Shown here piece after piece: positions 17,907 through 27,520 of a DNA stretch of 64,000 nucleotides. Source of the DNA: Pseudotabrizicola sp. Lineage in GTDB: Bacteria > Pseudomonadota > Alphaproteobacteria > Rhodobacterales > Rhodobacteraceae. The position numbers and the translations under genes are program-made. The first letter of the stretch is position 1. Every line of letters begins with the position of its first letter. The stretch is taken from assembly GCF_030684215.1 (NCBI RefSeq), contig NZ_JAUXOV010000077.1:62001-126000 (forward strand). The letters are read 5' to 3'. Under the pieces are notes generated by a model. That model made no database searches and was not told the DNA's origin. It saw only the letters and a program-made list of their open reading frames with translations.

Positions 17907-19351
17907 AGACCCCGCCCAACCCCGTCGCCACGCCAACCTATGACCGTGCAGCACTTACCCCCGGCATCGTGCATATCGGGCTTGGCAATTTTCACCGCGC
18001 ACATATGGCGGTATATCTGGACGACCTGATGACCATGGGTCTTGCGCAAGACTGGGCCATTCTGGGCGCAGGAGTGCGGAGCGGCGATGCGCAAATGCGC
18101 GATGCGCTGCTGGCGCAAGACTGCCTGTCAACGATCATAGAGCTTGACCCAAAGGGCAGAACCGCCCGCCGAGTCGGCGCAATGACCGGGTTTATTGCCG
18201 TGCAGCCGGACAATGCCGCACTGATCGCAGCAATGACCGATCCCGCCATCCGGATCGTCAGCATGACCGTGACCGAAGGCGGCTACTTCATCGACGCCGC
18301 CACCGGGCAATTCGACACTGACGCCGCCGAAATTGCCCATGATGCAGCCCATCCCGCAACGCCGAAAACCGCCTTTGGCGCAATCCTTGCCGCATTGAAA
18401 GCGCGCCGCGCTGCGGGCGTGGCCCCCTTTACGGTGATGAGCTGCGATAACCTGCCGGGCAATGGCCATGTTACGCAATCGGCGATCACCGGTCTTGCCC
18501 GTCTGTCTGACCCCGGTTTCGCCGATTGGATTCTGGCCAATGTGGCCTTTCCCAACGGCATGGTAGACCGCATCACCCCCGCCACCGGCCCCCGCGAACG
18601 TGCCATGGCGGCAGAGTTCGGCCTTGGCGATGACCCGGTGCCGGTCACCTGCGAACCGTTCCGCCAATGGGTGCTGGAAGATCACTTCCCCACAGGCCGC
18701 CCCGCGTGGGAAAAGGTGGGCGTGACCTTCACCGATGATGTGCATGCCTATGAGGCCATGAAAATCCGCATCCTCAACGGCGGCCACGCCACCATCGCCT
18801 ATCCCGGCGGGCTGATGGATGTCGAATATGTGCATGAATCCATAGCCAATCCGCTGATCAGCCGCTTTCTTGACAAGGTAGAACGTGAAGAGATCATCCC
18901 CTATGTCGCGCCCGTCCTCAACACTGATCTGCATGCCTATTACGACCTGATCCGCGCACGGTTTTCCAACCCGGAAATTGCCGATACCCTACGCCGCCTG
19001 TGCCTTGACGGGTCAAACCGACAGCCAAAGTTCATCATTCCGTCTTTGCGCGATGCCTTGGCGGCCGGTGGGTCAATCGAAGGTCTGGCCTTGGTCTCGG
19101 CCCTGTGGTGCCGCTATTGCGCGGGCACCACCGACAGCGGCACGCCTATTGAACCGAACGACCCCGATTGGGACAATCTGCACCGCCTGTCACTGGCCGC
19201 AAAATCCGACCCCTCGGTCTGGACCCGACAAAAGACGATCTATGGCGAAGCAGGGTCTGACCCGCGCTTTGCCGCCGCCTTTGCAACTGCACTGAATGCA
19301 CTTTGGGCGAATGGCACGGCAAAGACGCTGTCGCGCTATCTGGGCGATTAA
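17903..19351 (+). CDS. mtlK: Mannitol 2-dehydrogenase family polyol dehydrogenase
   Basis: Long-chain polyol-specific dehydrogenase (482 aa) that oxidises D-mannitol, and often D-arabinitol or sorbitol, to the ketose with NAD+. The N-terminal [18 protein letters not shown] binds the dinucleotide. The signature [13 protein letters not shown] follows, and the catalytic K-x4-N-x2-H set is K287, N292, H295 ([17 protein letters not shown]). It is translationally coupled to smoK and ends the operon. Its TAA overlaps the stop codon of the convergent sulfotransferase. No sorbitol dehydrogenase or ketose kinase follows, unlike the Rhodobacter sphaeroides polyol operon as I recall it. Confidence 0.94.
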   Translation: MKTPPNPVATPTYDRAALTPGIVHIGLGNFHRAHMAVYLDDLMTMGLAQDWAILGAGVRSGDAQMRDALLAQDCLSTIIELDPKGRTARRVGAMTGFIAVQPDNAALIAAMTDPAIRIVSMTVTEGGYFIDAATGQFDTDAAEIAHDAAHPATPKTAFGAILAALKARRAAGVAPFTVMSCDNLPGNGHVTQSAITGLARLSDPGFADWILANVAFPNGMVDRITPATGPRERAMAAEFGLGDDPVPVTCEPFRQWVLEDHFPTGRPAWEKVGVTFTDDVHAYEAMKIRILNGGHATIAYPGGLMDVEYVHESIANPLISRFLDKVEREEIIPYVAPVLNTDLHAYYDLIRARFSNPEIADTLRRLCLDGSNRQPKFIIPSLRDALAAGGSIEGLALVSALWCRYCAGTTDSGTPIEPNDPDWDNLHRLSLAAKSDPSVWTRQKTIYGEAGSDPRFAAAFATALNALWANGTAKTLSRYLGD

Positions 19352-20745
19352 CCGCGCCAGTCGGAAAAGCCAAAAGCCACATAGTCGCGCGCGTAAGCCT
19401 CGCGCATGGCGGTCTCAACCTCGGCATCATAGATGTCGGCCAAGGGTTTGAACCCGTGAACGGGTGCGGTGGGAAGGTCCGGGGCCTCTTGCCCGACCTC
19501 TGCCGCCAGAAAGGCCAGACCCTCGGCCAAGCGATCCTCACGCAGCACCAGATCGGGGCCTTGGAACGTGGCAAACCCTTGCAAGACAGCCACCTGACTG
19601 GCCCAATGCGCATCAACCCGCGCGCTTGTCTGCCCCGACAGATTCAGCCTGACCCATTTCAGAAAGCTGATAAACCCAGCCCGATGGCCCGCAGTATCGG
19701 CATAATCCGTGCCAGACGGGGGCAGGTCAAATTTGTGGATCTTGACCATCTGCTCGCGGATCTGGGCAAAGCTGCCCGAAAGGATCTGTGTGCAAAATGC
19801 GTCATGCGCGCGGGCAACAGGATGCCGCAACACGGTAAACGACCTGTGCCCCGGTCGCGATTTTTTCCATTGCCGCAAGGTCTTTTGCGCAAAGTCGCCC
19901 TCAACCTCGCCAAAACCCTTCAGCCATTCCGCCACCTGCGCCACCGGCCCGCCCCGCACGGGCATGTAAAGCAAGCCTGCCCGGCGCGCGGCCAAGAACT
20001 GCGGCACCATCGGCGCGCGCCGCGGCTCAAAATTCGGCGTGCGTGCCAGATTGAACCGATCCAGCCGCGCAAGCGCCCGCTCCATCTCATCCGGATTCAG
20101 AACCTTTTGCGTAATTTCTTCGGGGTTTTGCTTTTTCAGGCTGTCATCAAGACCCGCCAACCCATCCACACCCAGAAACCCGGCTAGACCGTTCAGCACA
20201 TCCAGATCGTTGATGTCTTCATAGTCGATGTAGAACGCCGTCTGCCCGCTGACCTGCAAGGCATGCATCAGCTGCACCTGAAACTCTTGCAACGCGCTCA
20301 CATGCGCTTCGAACTCAGCCGCGTCAAAACGAACCTGCGCGGTCTTCAGGTTCTTGGCGTTGGTCAGTTTCCACTGCCCGGTTTCCTGCGCGATTTTCCA
20401 GCTGACATAGCTTTCAATCGGGTTGCGGGTCAGGATGATCTTAGCGCATTGCGGGTCATCCAGCACCGGCTGCACCACGCGCGGATCGTGGTCGTGAAAG
20501 TATCGAAACCCCGCAATTCCCTTGGTCTGCGCCCGCATCGCGCGCACCAGCGCCATCGGATCAGCCTCACGGTCTGTCATGGAAAAACCAAACAGGCTGG
20601 TTTGATCCTTCTTGCCGATGAAATGCGGGTTGAACACCTCACCATGGCACAGAACGCCGGGCATGGCGTTCAGATTAGCTTCCAGAAAATTCGACCCCGT
20701 CCGCATTTCTGCAAACATAACGAAGCTATCAAAGCGCTTGGACAC
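19348..20745 (-). CDS. Sulfotransferase with two sulfotransferase-like domains
   Basis: A 465-aa protein. The N-terminal half is a NodH/Stf0-type PAPS-dependent sulfotransferase: the 5'-phosphosulfate loop EMRTGSNFL is at 13-21 and the 3'-phosphate site IILTRNPIESYVSWK is near 103-117. The C-terminal half carries a second 3'-phosphate-like motif, FTVLRHPVARAHDAF, and a Sulfotransfer_2-like end, but only a weak candidate loop (LLYMPVRGG) before it, so it may be inactive or receptor-binding. GTG start directly abuts the stop of the GT14 gene. Probably sulfates a surface glycan made by the neighbouring transferases; the acceptor is unknown. Confidence 0.8.
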   Translation of the reverse strand: MSKRFDSFVMFAEMRTGSNFLEANLNAMPGVLCHGEVFNPHFIGKKDQTSLFGFSMTDREADPMALVRAMRAQTKGIAGFRYFHDHDPRVVQPVLDDPQCAKIILTRNPIESYVSWKIAQETGQWKLTNAKNLKTAQVRFDAAEFEAHVSALQEFQVQLMHALQVSGQTAFYIDYEDINDLDVLNGLAGFLGVDGLAGLDDSLKKQNPEEITQKVLNPDEMERALARLDRFNLARTPNFEPRRAPMVPQFLAARRAGLLYMPVRGGPVAQVAEWLKGFGEVEGDFAQKTLRQWKKSRPGHRSFTVLRHPVARAHDAFCTQILSGSFAQIREQMVKIHKFDLPPSGTDYADTAGHRAGFISFLKWVRLNLSGQTSARVDAHWASQVAVLQGFATFQGPDLVLREDRLAEGLAFLAAEVGQEAPDLPTAPVHGFKPLADIYDAEVETAMREAYARDYVAFGFSDWRG

Positions 20746-22443
20746 TCACTTCACCAGATAGGGGCGCCCGCGGCGCGTGGATTTGGTCGCCGGGTCGTCG
20801 CCCACTGGAAAATCACCCATCAACACCGGCTGCATGCCCTGATTGCGCAGGTTTTGCAGGAACTGGCCAAAGCCTGTCAGATCGGCCATCCGTGGCGCTT
20901 CGGTCAGTCGGCGACCTTGGCGGGGGCCGATTTCATCAATGATCGTCTGCAAAGGCTCCATCGGGTTCTCGATGAAATCGGCCAAAGACCAGACCCGCAC
21001 CCGCGCCTTGGCATAGGGCGAACGCAGCACATTCAGGAACTCTTGCTCGATCTTCTGCAACCGTGCCGCTTCGCGTCGGATATCGCTGAAATTCTGATTG
21101 GAGTGGAACAAAGGCACCGCCCAGGCACCCGAGATCACCGAAATCTGCGCATTGCCATCCAGCGACATGAACCAGTTCAACTTTTGCGTATCGGCCGGGC
21201 CAAACTGAAAACACTGCCGCTCCCCGCGCGTGTTCCAGATCAAGCTGGTCAGAAAGCTTTTCGGGTTATAGTCGCGCACCTTTGCACTGTCACACAAGGC
21301 ACCGTTATAAACCGACTCTCCCCCGGCAAAATACACGCGATCAGGCGCGAACAAATGGCCGTGGACGCGGGTTCCGCTGGCTTTTGATAGCCATATCTCA
21401 AAATTCTCAAACACATCGGCAAAACCGCAGAACACCGAATACGGCCCTGCAGTTCGCCCGTTTTCGAAGTTCTCATTCGGAAAGCGGCTTTGCATGTACA
21501 AACCGGGCCGCCCTTTGGTCCGCCGCTCTACCGCTTTTGCGAACAGCCGGTCGATCTTGCCGGGGTTGGGTTCGGCGGCGGCCTGACGGCTGCGGTCATC
21601 CGACAGGAACGCGCCATACAGCTTGACCGCATCGGGCCAGATCTTGCGCGCGACAAAACAATCTGACCGGCGCAACAATTGCAGGTGGTCATCGTAGAAA
21701 ATATGCGGCTTGCCCTGAAAATCGAACTTCGACAGCGTCAGCGACCGACTTTCCACCGTGCTGGACACCTGCCGCACAAGCGTTTGAAAATAGCTCTCAT
21801 CCGGGATCCAGACCTTTTGGAAATACCGGTCAATCTTGGCTCGCTCGGGGTGCTCCAGAATGGCCGACAGGGTCTGCCTGGTCAGACACCACCATTGGCT
21901 GCCCAGATGCGGTACCAGTTCGGCGGGAATCTTACGACGAAATCTGACCATGCGTTGCAGTTTGACGTAAGTATCAAACCACCACTTCTGTTTGCGCCAG
22001 CTGAACGGAAACCGCAGGGTGAACCGTTCAAAATCAAGGCCGCCGATGGTCCAGCCAACATCTTCGGTGGTCACGCTTTCGATGAAATCAGTCTTGGGCC
22101 TCTCATCCAGATAGGTGCGCAATTCCTCAACCGGGCGCAGCGGCAGGCACGACCCTGATGCAAGGTAGACATGCCGCACATCGGAAAAGTCGCGCAGCAT
22201 CAGGGTCGCGGCCTCTTGGCTGGCCGCCACGATGCCCCAGGTGCCCCATTCACACGCATGACGGCCCGAAAACCGCACATTGGGCAAATCTGCCAGATCG
22301 GCGACCAACTGACCATATGGCTTAGATGCAACCCGGCGATCCACATGAACAACAACAGGACAACCACGCTCGGCCCAGTGCCGTGCGATCTGGGCAGCAC
22401 GATCCAGTGCCGTATGGCACAGCATCACAAAGCCAACTGTCAT
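20746..22443 (-). CDS. GT14 beta-1,6-N-acetylglucosaminyltransferase-like protein (DUF5928)
   Basis: A 565-aa cytoplasmic enzyme with no signal peptide. The first ~260 residues resemble core-2/I-branching (GT14) glycosyltransferases: GFVMLCHTALDRAAQIARHW, VVVHVDRRV, HVYLASGSCLPLRP and LGSQWWCLTR. The remaining ~300 residues match the Rhodobacteraceae-specific extension annotated as DUF5928, whose role is unknown. The stop codon touches the sulfotransferase start and the gene begins 13 nt after the family 2-like transferase, so all belong to one set. It likely adds branch sugars to an extracellular polymer or O-chain. Confidence 0.82.
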   Translation of the reverse strand: MTVGFVMLCHTALDRAAQIARHWAERGCPVVVHVDRRVASKPYGQLVADLADLPNVRFSGRHACEWGTWGIVAASQEAATLMLRDFSDVRHVYLASGSCLPLRPVEELRTYLDERPKTDFIESVTTEDVGWTIGGLDFERFTLRFPFSWRKQKWWFDTYVKLQRMVRFRRKIPAELVPHLGSQWWCLTRQTLSAILEHPERAKIDRYFQKVWIPDESYFQTLVRQVSSTVESRSLTLSKFDFQGKPHIFYDDHLQLLRRSDCFVARKIWPDAVKLYGAFLSDDRSRQAAAEPNPGKIDRLFAKAVERRTKGRPGLYMQSRFPNENFENGRTAGPYSVFCGFADVFENFEIWLSKASGTRVHGHLFAPDRVYFAGGESVYNGALCDSAKVRDYNPKSFLTSLIWNTRGERQCFQFGPADTQKLNWFMSLDGNAQISVISGAWAVPLFHSNQNFSDIRREAARLQKIEQEFLNVLRSPYAKARVRVWSLADFIENPMEPLQTIIDEIGPRQGRRLTEAPRMADLTGFGQFLQNLRNQGMQPVLMGDFPVGDDPATKSTRRGRPYLVK

Positions 22444-22456
22444 GGCTGCAAACCCA

Positions 22457-23503
22457 TCATGCCCAGTTTCCTTTGGACATCAGACCAAGAATCTCAAGCT
22501 GACGCCAGTTGATATATTTCTCGCTCCATTTGCACCACACTTCGGGGTGGTTCGACAGCCCCGCCTGATACGCCTTATATTCCGCGCTGCCGGCATAATG
22601 TTGACCGCGCTTCAATTCTTCTTCGGCCTTGGCGGCGAATGTGTCCAGAAATTTGGCGTGCAGCAACACGCCAGACGCCTTTTCGCCACCCCATTCATCA
22701 AAGGCAAGGTTCAGCCCACGCGGCAACATCATGTGCGTCGAGCTGATATAGGCATACGAGCGGTGCCACTTCACCAGCGGAATCTTGTTCAGCGCCGGGG
22801 CCTTCTTGGGCGCTTCGTCAAAGAAAATCCGCGTGCGCGGGCCGCCCTGAATCCACAGATTGCCATAGGCCGGGTTGCGGCTGATCTGATAATTCCCAGA
22901 GTCAAACCATTGCGCGATTTCAAACGGATCCTGCCCCTCACGATAGGCTTGATCAGTGATCGGGCCTTTTGGATACATGTCCAGCAACAGCGCCGAAAAC
23001 GTGCGGATCTGGGTTGTATCCAACCAGTCGGTCAACGCACGGATCGGCCGCGTTTCGCAAAACGGGTACACAAAAAACTCATCCGGGTCGACGGTCAGAC
23101 ACCAATGCCCGTGACCGTAACGCCGCAGCAGATGGCTGATCCAGTCCATCCCGAACCGGCTTTTCTTATAGCCCGCCTCGGTCCGCCAAAGCGATACATC
23201 AGGCTGATCCCGCAGATATTCAAAAGACCCGTCAGTGGACCCGTTATCGACAATAAAAAAGTGGTTCACGCCCAGATCGCGGTAGTAGCGCAAGAAATAG
23301 GGCAGGCGGATCTTTTCGTTGCGCAGGGTGGTGAAGGCAAAGATCGCATCATCTTTTTGCCTTGAGGAACGGTCAGCCACCAATGTCAGATCACGCCGAC
23401 TGGCCCATGCCCGGATGAGCAGCCGCCTGCGGTGCCAACGTAGCCGATAGGAAGACAACAAACCCAAGATAGCGACCCGATCCTTGACGACACCGAAAAC
23501 CAC
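22457..23503 (-). CDS. Glycosyltransferase, family 2/92-like (copy A)
   Basis: A 348-aa glycosyltransferase with a GT-A fold. TTLRNEKIRLPYFLRYYRDLG and FIVDNGSTDGSFEYL form the nucleotide-sugar site. LTVDPDEFF carries the D-x-D metal motif, and PLVKWHRSYAYISSTHMM lies in the acceptor region. The start is a GTG at 23503 with a poor ribosome site, so the true start may lie a little downstream. It is clearly homologous along its length to the next gene upstream, a tandem duplicate that has diverged. Confidence 0.85.
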   Translation of the reverse strand: MVFGVVKDRVAILGLLSSYRLRWHRRRLLIRAWASRRDLTLVADRSSRQKDDAIFAFTTLRNEKIRLPYFLRYYRDLGVNHFFIVDNGSTDGSFEYLRDQPDVSLWRTEAGYKKSRFGMDWISHLLRRYGHGHWCLTVDPDEFFVYPFCETRPIRALTDWLDTTQIRTFSALLLDMYPKGPITDQAYREGQDPFEIAQWFDSGNYQISRNPAYGNLWIQGGPRTRIFFDEAPKKAPALNKIPLVKWHRSYAYISSTHMMLPRGLNLAFDEWGGEKASGVLLHAKFLDTFAAKAEEELKRGQHYAGSAEYKAYQAGLSNHPEVWCKWSEKYINWRQLEILGLMSKGNWA

Positions 23504-23647
23504 AACAGCAAATGAGCGTTAACGAAAGCTGACCCTGATCACCGACCACACGTCATTTGCCCACATTCTACAGACCACGCTAGTCAATTGATGCCAAACA
23601 GTAAACAATTTGACCTGTTTGCGCCAGACAGACCTTGAAAGTCGCGC

Positions 23648-24694
23648 TCAGATCCATCCGCCGCGCGACATCAGGCCCAGCGCCTCTAACCGCCGCCAAC
23701 TGCTCAGACGTTCAGACGCAGCGCAATGCAGCACTGGATCAGACATAACACTGTCGTAATACCCCTCATACAGCGCACTATTGGCAAAATGCTGTTGGCG
23801 GGTCTTTTCCTCGGCCGATTTGGAAATGATCTCGGGCAGGAACTTCGTATGAAGCAGCAACCCCGAAATTTGCTCGCCGCCATCCCGTGCATAGACCGCA
23901 TTCATCCGAGGCGGCAGCATGGAATGGGTAGAGTTTACATAGGCAAAACGCCAGTCCCATCGCACCAGCGGAATCTTGTTCAGCGTCGGCGCACGTCGCG
24001 GCTCGGTTTCAAAGAACAGCCGCGCGCGCGGGCCGCCCTGAATCCAAAGATTGCCCATGCGGTCCTGAACCTGCACAGCATAATTTCCCGCATCAAACCA
24101 GCGCATGACCGTCAGCGGATCACCCCCTGCAGCGATTTCCGCCTCAGACAACGGCCCTTCGGGATACAGGTCCAGCATCATGGCCCCCATGGCCTCCAAG
24201 CCCTGATCGTCCAGCCACCCCGTCAGCGCGGGCAGATTGCGGGTTTCCCAATAGGGGTAGATCAGCAGCTCATCCGCATCCAGCGTCAGGCACCAATGCC
24301 CGTGGCCATGACGCATCTGCAACCAGGTCACCCAGTCCAACCCAAAGCGCGACAGCTTGTAGCTGGCCTTTGTGGTCCATAAAGACACATCCGCCTGCGC
24401 CGCCAGATAGTCGCGGGTGCCATCAGTGCTGTCGTTCTCGACGATCAGAAAGTGATCGACCCCCAGCTTTCGGTGATGGTCCAGAAAATGCGGCAGCCGC
24501 AGCATTTCATTCCGCACGGTCATAAAGCACAGGATGTCGCCGCGATGAATGGTGCCGCTGCGGTCTTTGACAACGCGCAGCGCATGACGGCTGCGAAACG
24601 ATCGCCAAAGGTGCCGCCGGCGCCGCATCCGCAAACCATAGGCCTGTGCCGCCGAAGACACGAACGCCGACAGCTTCTGGACAGGGCCTTTCAC
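23648..24694 (-). CDS. Glycosyltransferase, family 2/92-like (copy B)
   Basis: A 348-aa paralogue of the downstream copy A, with the same motifs in the same places: MTVRNEMLRLPHFLDHHRKLG, LIVENDSTDGTRDYL, LTLDADELLIYP and NLWIQGGPRARLFFE. Both end in a conserved WRRLEALGLMSRGGW-type tail. The GTG start at 24694 is 11 nt from the galU stop. Divergence from copy A is concentrated in the N-terminal 50 residues and the acceptor side, which suggests different acceptors. Confidence 0.86.
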   Translation of the reverse strand: MKGPVQKLSAFVSSAAQAYGLRMRRRRHLWRSFRSRHALRVVKDRSGTIHRGDILCFMTVRNEMLRLPHFLDHHRKLGVDHFLIVENDSTDGTRDYLAAQADVSLWTTKASYKLSRFGLDWVTWLQMRHGHGHWCLTLDADELLIYPYWETRNLPALTGWLDDQGLEAMGAMMLDLYPEGPLSEAEIAAGGDPLTVMRWFDAGNYAVQVQDRMGNLWIQGGPRARLFFETEPRRAPTLNKIPLVRWDWRFAYVNSTHSMLPPRMNAVYARDGGEQISGLLLHTKFLPEIISKSAEEKTRQQHFANSALYEGYYDSVMSDPVLHCAASERLSSWRRLEALGLMSRGGWI

Positions 24695-24705
24695 TCTGGC
24701 CTGCC

Positions 24706-25599
24706 TTATTGTGCGGCTTTCTGAAGCGCGACCATATCGTTCAGATAGGCGCTGAATTCGTCACGTAAATCAGGCCGCGCCAGACCAAAGGCCACCGTTG
24801 CCTGCAAAAAGCCGGCTTTCGATCCGCAATCATAGCGCTGACCACGGAAGCGGTAGCCATAGACCTTGCCTTTGCCGATTTCCTCGGCAATCGCGTCGGT
24901 AAGCTGAATTTCACCGCCCACGCCTTGCTTGATCTTGTTCAGATTGTTCAGAACATCCGGCGACAGGATATACCGCCCGATCACCGCAAGGTTCGACGGC
25001 GCGGTGCCCAGCGGCGGTTTTTCCACCATCCCCTTGGCCTCAACGATCGAGCCCATGTCATTGCCGATGTCCAGCACACCATAGGACGACGCCTTTTCCG
25101 GGGCGACCTCCATCGCGGCGACCATGTTGCCACCGGTTTCGGCGTAAGCCTCAACCATCTGTTGCAAACAGGGCTTTTCCGCTGCGATCACGTCATCGGG
25201 CAACAGCACGGCAAAAGGCTCATTCCCGATCAGACGGCGCGCGCACCACACCGCATGCCCCAGACCCTGAGGCCGGTTCTGCCGGATATAGGCAATCGCG
25301 CCAGAATCCATGTTGGTGTCTTTCAACACCTCCAGCAACTGCTCCTTGCCCGCCTTGCGCAGGGCAGATTCCAGTTCGGGGGCCACGTCAAAGTAATCTT
25401 CCAGCGCCGACTTTCCGCGACTGGTAACAAAGATGAACTCCTTGATCCCGGCAGCACGCGCTTCATCGATGGCATACTGGATCAAAGGGCGGTCAACCAA
25501 AGTCATGATTTCTTTGGGGATCGACTTTGTGGCCGGCAGAAATCGCGTTCCAAGCCCAGCGACTGGAAAGACGGCCTTTAAAACCTTTTTTTGCTTCAT
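24706..25599 (-). CDS. galU: UTP-glucose-1-phosphate uridylyltransferase
   Basis: Makes UDP-glucose for polysaccharide, LPS and osmoprotectant synthesis. The 297-aa protein has the nucleotidyltransferase motif FPVAGLGTRFLPATKSIPKE at residues ~10-29, followed by VLLPDDVI and VEKP; EIQLTDAI and YDCGSKAGF are typical of GalU. The ATG at 25599 is preferred over an upstream in-frame start at 25710, because the extra 37 residues do not resemble the family. It heads the glycosyltransferase genes, and supplies their donor precursor. Confidence 0.96.
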   Translation of the reverse strand: MKQKKVLKAVFPVAGLGTRFLPATKSIPKEIMTLVDRPLIQYAIDEARAAGIKEFIFVTSRGKSALEDYFDVAPELESALRKAGKEQLLEVLKDTNMDSGAIAYIRQNRPQGLGHAVWCARRLIGNEPFAVLLPDDVIAAEKPCLQQMVEAYAETGGNMVAAMEVAPEKASSYGVLDIGNDMGSIVEAKGMVEKPPLGTAPSNLAVIGRYILSPDVLNNLNKIKQGVGGEIQLTDAIAEEIGKGKVYGYRFRGQRYDCGSKAGFLQATVAFGLARPDLRDEFSAYLNDMVALQKAAQ

Positions 25600-25727
25600 C
25601 TCACTCGCTCTTTGCAGTTGCCCGTCGCATCGACGAGCCATTGAAATAGCCTTAACACGAACATTTGACCAAAAAATGGCAAGTATGGCTCGTTGCAAGC
25701 ATCCGTTCAAAAATGTCTGAAAAGACC

Positions 25728-26567
25728 CTACGCGCTGGACGCCACTTTGCGCAACACGACTCCGGGCGCATAGGCAATGAAGAACGGATTGTCCCAGCCG
25801 GATTTTCCATATTGCAGTGGAGCATGGTCATCAAACCGGATGACCTCACCACCAGCACCGCGCAGAACGGCATGGCCAGCGGCAGTATCCCATTCCATCG
25901 TGCGGCCCAGACGCGGGTAAAGATCTGCCTCGCCCGTCGCGATCAGACAGAACTTCAGACTGCTGCCCGCGCTGGTCATATCCTTGACGGAATACTGCCC
26001 GATATAGGAATCGGTCACCGCATCCCGGTGCGACTTCGACGCCACCACCATCAGCTTTGCATTGTCAGGTGTCGGGTTCACAGCAATTGGCACAAGCTGA
26101 CCTACCTGCCCGTCCACATGCTTGTCCTGCCCTGTGCAAATCAGCTCTTCAACGGCCTCGCCTGAAGCAAGCGTATAGAAAAGCCGCCCCTTGGCCGGGG
26201 CATAGACGATCCCGCGCAGCGGCTCTCCCTTTTCGACATAGGCGATATTCACCGTGAAATCGCCACGCCGCTGCACAAATTCCTTTGTGCCATCCAGCGG
26301 ATCGACAATCAGGAAGGTGCTGGCCGTCAATGCATGGCTATCGGCCTGTTCCTCGGTGATCAGAACCACATCCGGGAACGCCGCACGCAGACCAGCCGAG
26401 ATAATGGCATCCGCCGCCTCATCCGCCTCGGTGACCGGGCTGGCATCGCTTTTTGACTTCACGTCAAAATCCGGGCCTTCGTAGACGGCCATGATCTTGT
26501 CGCCCGCCTCCAGCGCCAGACGTCGCATCACCTGTGTCAAAGCGTCAAAATCCACATCGGCCTCCAT
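25728..26567 (-). CDS. cysQ: 3'(2'),5'-bisphosphate nucleotidase
   Basis: Inositol-monophosphatase-family enzyme that hydrolyses 3'-phosphoadenosine 5'-phosphate (PAP) to AMP, relieving product inhibition of PAPS-using enzymes. The 279-aa protein shows the metal-binding motifs DPLDGTKEF and EWDTAAGHAV, and ITEEQ. The ATG at 26567 was chosen; a TTG at 26606 adds 13 basic residues and is less likely. It lies in the same block as a sulfotransferase, whose by-product is PAP, so local cooperation is plausible although CysQ also serves sulfate assimilation. Confidence 0.93.
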   Translation of the reverse strand: MEADVDFDALTQVMRRLALEAGDKIMAVYEGPDFDVKSKSDASPVTEADEAADAIISAGLRAAFPDVVLITEEQADSHALTASTFLIVDPLDGTKEFVQRRGDFTVNIAYVEKGEPLRGIVYAPAKGRLFYTLASGEAVEELICTGQDKHVDGQVGQLVPIAVNPTPDNAKLMVVASKSHRDAVTDSYIGQYSVKDMTSAGSSLKFCLIATGEADLYPRLGRTMEWDTAAGHAVLRGAGGEVIRFDDHAPLQYGKSGWDNPFFIAYAPGVVLRKVASSA

Positions 26568-26698
26568 TTTGCGCCGCTTGCGGCACGACAGTTGCTTAAA
26601 ACCCAAGCTGGCCTTATCATCGGCGCAAAGGAAACATCAAGATTTCCTCTGGTATGGTAAGGGGTTCCAGCCGTAACCCTCAAGAGGACAGGGCAGAA

Positions 26699-27520
26699 AT
26701 GTTCCGACCCGCGGTCAGAAAGTCACCGGCCAGCAGCGCCTTTGCGATGCTGGAGCTTATTTTTCATTCCACCGTCCGGTCCATCCGGCGGACACATGGC
26801 AATGCGGTGATTGGGCTTTTGCTCAACATCATGCAAACACTTGTCATGGTCGTGGTGTTCTACGTCATGTTCGATCTGCTGGGTCTGCGGGGCAACGCCA
26901 TTCGTGGTGATTTTCTGCTCTATGTGATGTCGGGCATCTTCATGTTCATGACCCATACAAAGGCCGTCGGCGCGGTCGTGGGGGCTGACGGGCCGACCTC
27001 GCCCATGATGAAGCATTCGCCGATGAATCCGATCATCGCCATCGCGGCGGCAGCCATCGGGGCGCTTTACACTCAGGTGCTGTCAGCAGGGGTGATCCTG
27101 TTCATCTATCACGCAGCCTTTACCCCGATCACCTTTTTCGACCCGGTCGGAGCATTCGCAATGCTGTTGCTGGCATGGGGCACGGGCGTTGCCATCGGCA
27201 TGGTGTTCAAGGCAGCAATGCCCTGGCAGCCAGAATTTTTTGGAATCTTTTCATCGATCTACCAGCGCGCAAATATGATCGCATCGGGCAAGATGTTCGT
27301 CGCCAACATGATGCCAACCTATATTCTGGCCTACTTTGACTGGAACCCGTTGTTTCACATCATCGATCAGGCACGCGGCTTTGTTTTCCTGAACTATAAC
27401 CCGCATTACAGCTCTATCAAATATCCGGTGACCTGCATGATCATCTGCATCGTGATCGGACTTATGGGCGAATTTTACACCCGCAAACACGCATCCAGCA
27501 GTTGGGGGGCCAAAAGATGA
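26699..27520 (+). CDS. ABC-2 type polysaccharide export permease
   Basis: A 273-aa KpsM/ABC-2 family membrane protein with about six helices. Recognisable stretches are HGNAVIGLLLNIMQTLVMVV, RGDFLLYVMSGIFMFMTHTK and the C-terminal NYNPHYSSIKYPVTCMIICI. The ATG at 26699 follows AGAGGACAGGG. No ATP-binding partner is adjacent, so the ATPase must be encoded elsewhere. It is divergent from cysQ and overlaps the SH3 gene by ATGA. Role: export of a lipid-linked or capsular glycan, inferred from family and neighbours. Confidence 0.82.
   Translation: MFRPAVRKSPASSAFAMLELIFHSTVRSIRRTHGNAVIGLLLNIMQTLVMVVVFYVMFDLLGLRGNAIRGDFLLYVMSGIFMFMTHTKAVGAVVGADGPTSPMMKHSPMNPIIAIAAAAIGALYTQVLSAGVILFIYHAAFTPITFFDPVGAFAMLLLAWGTGVAIGMVFKAAMPWQPEFFGIFSSIYQRANMIASGKMFVANMMPTYILAYFDWNPLFHIIDQARGFVFLNYNPHYSSIKYPVTCMIICIVIGLMGEFYTRKHASSSWGAKR

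Noticed and set aside
19303-20187. Plus-strand ORF overlapping the mtlK end and sulfotransferase
   Set aside because: Starts inside mtlK and continues antisense to the sulfotransferase, with no ribosome site or family.
25600-25710. N-terminal 37-codon extension of GalU
   Set aside because: The extra residues do not match the family, and the typical start MKQKKVLKAV lies at 25599.
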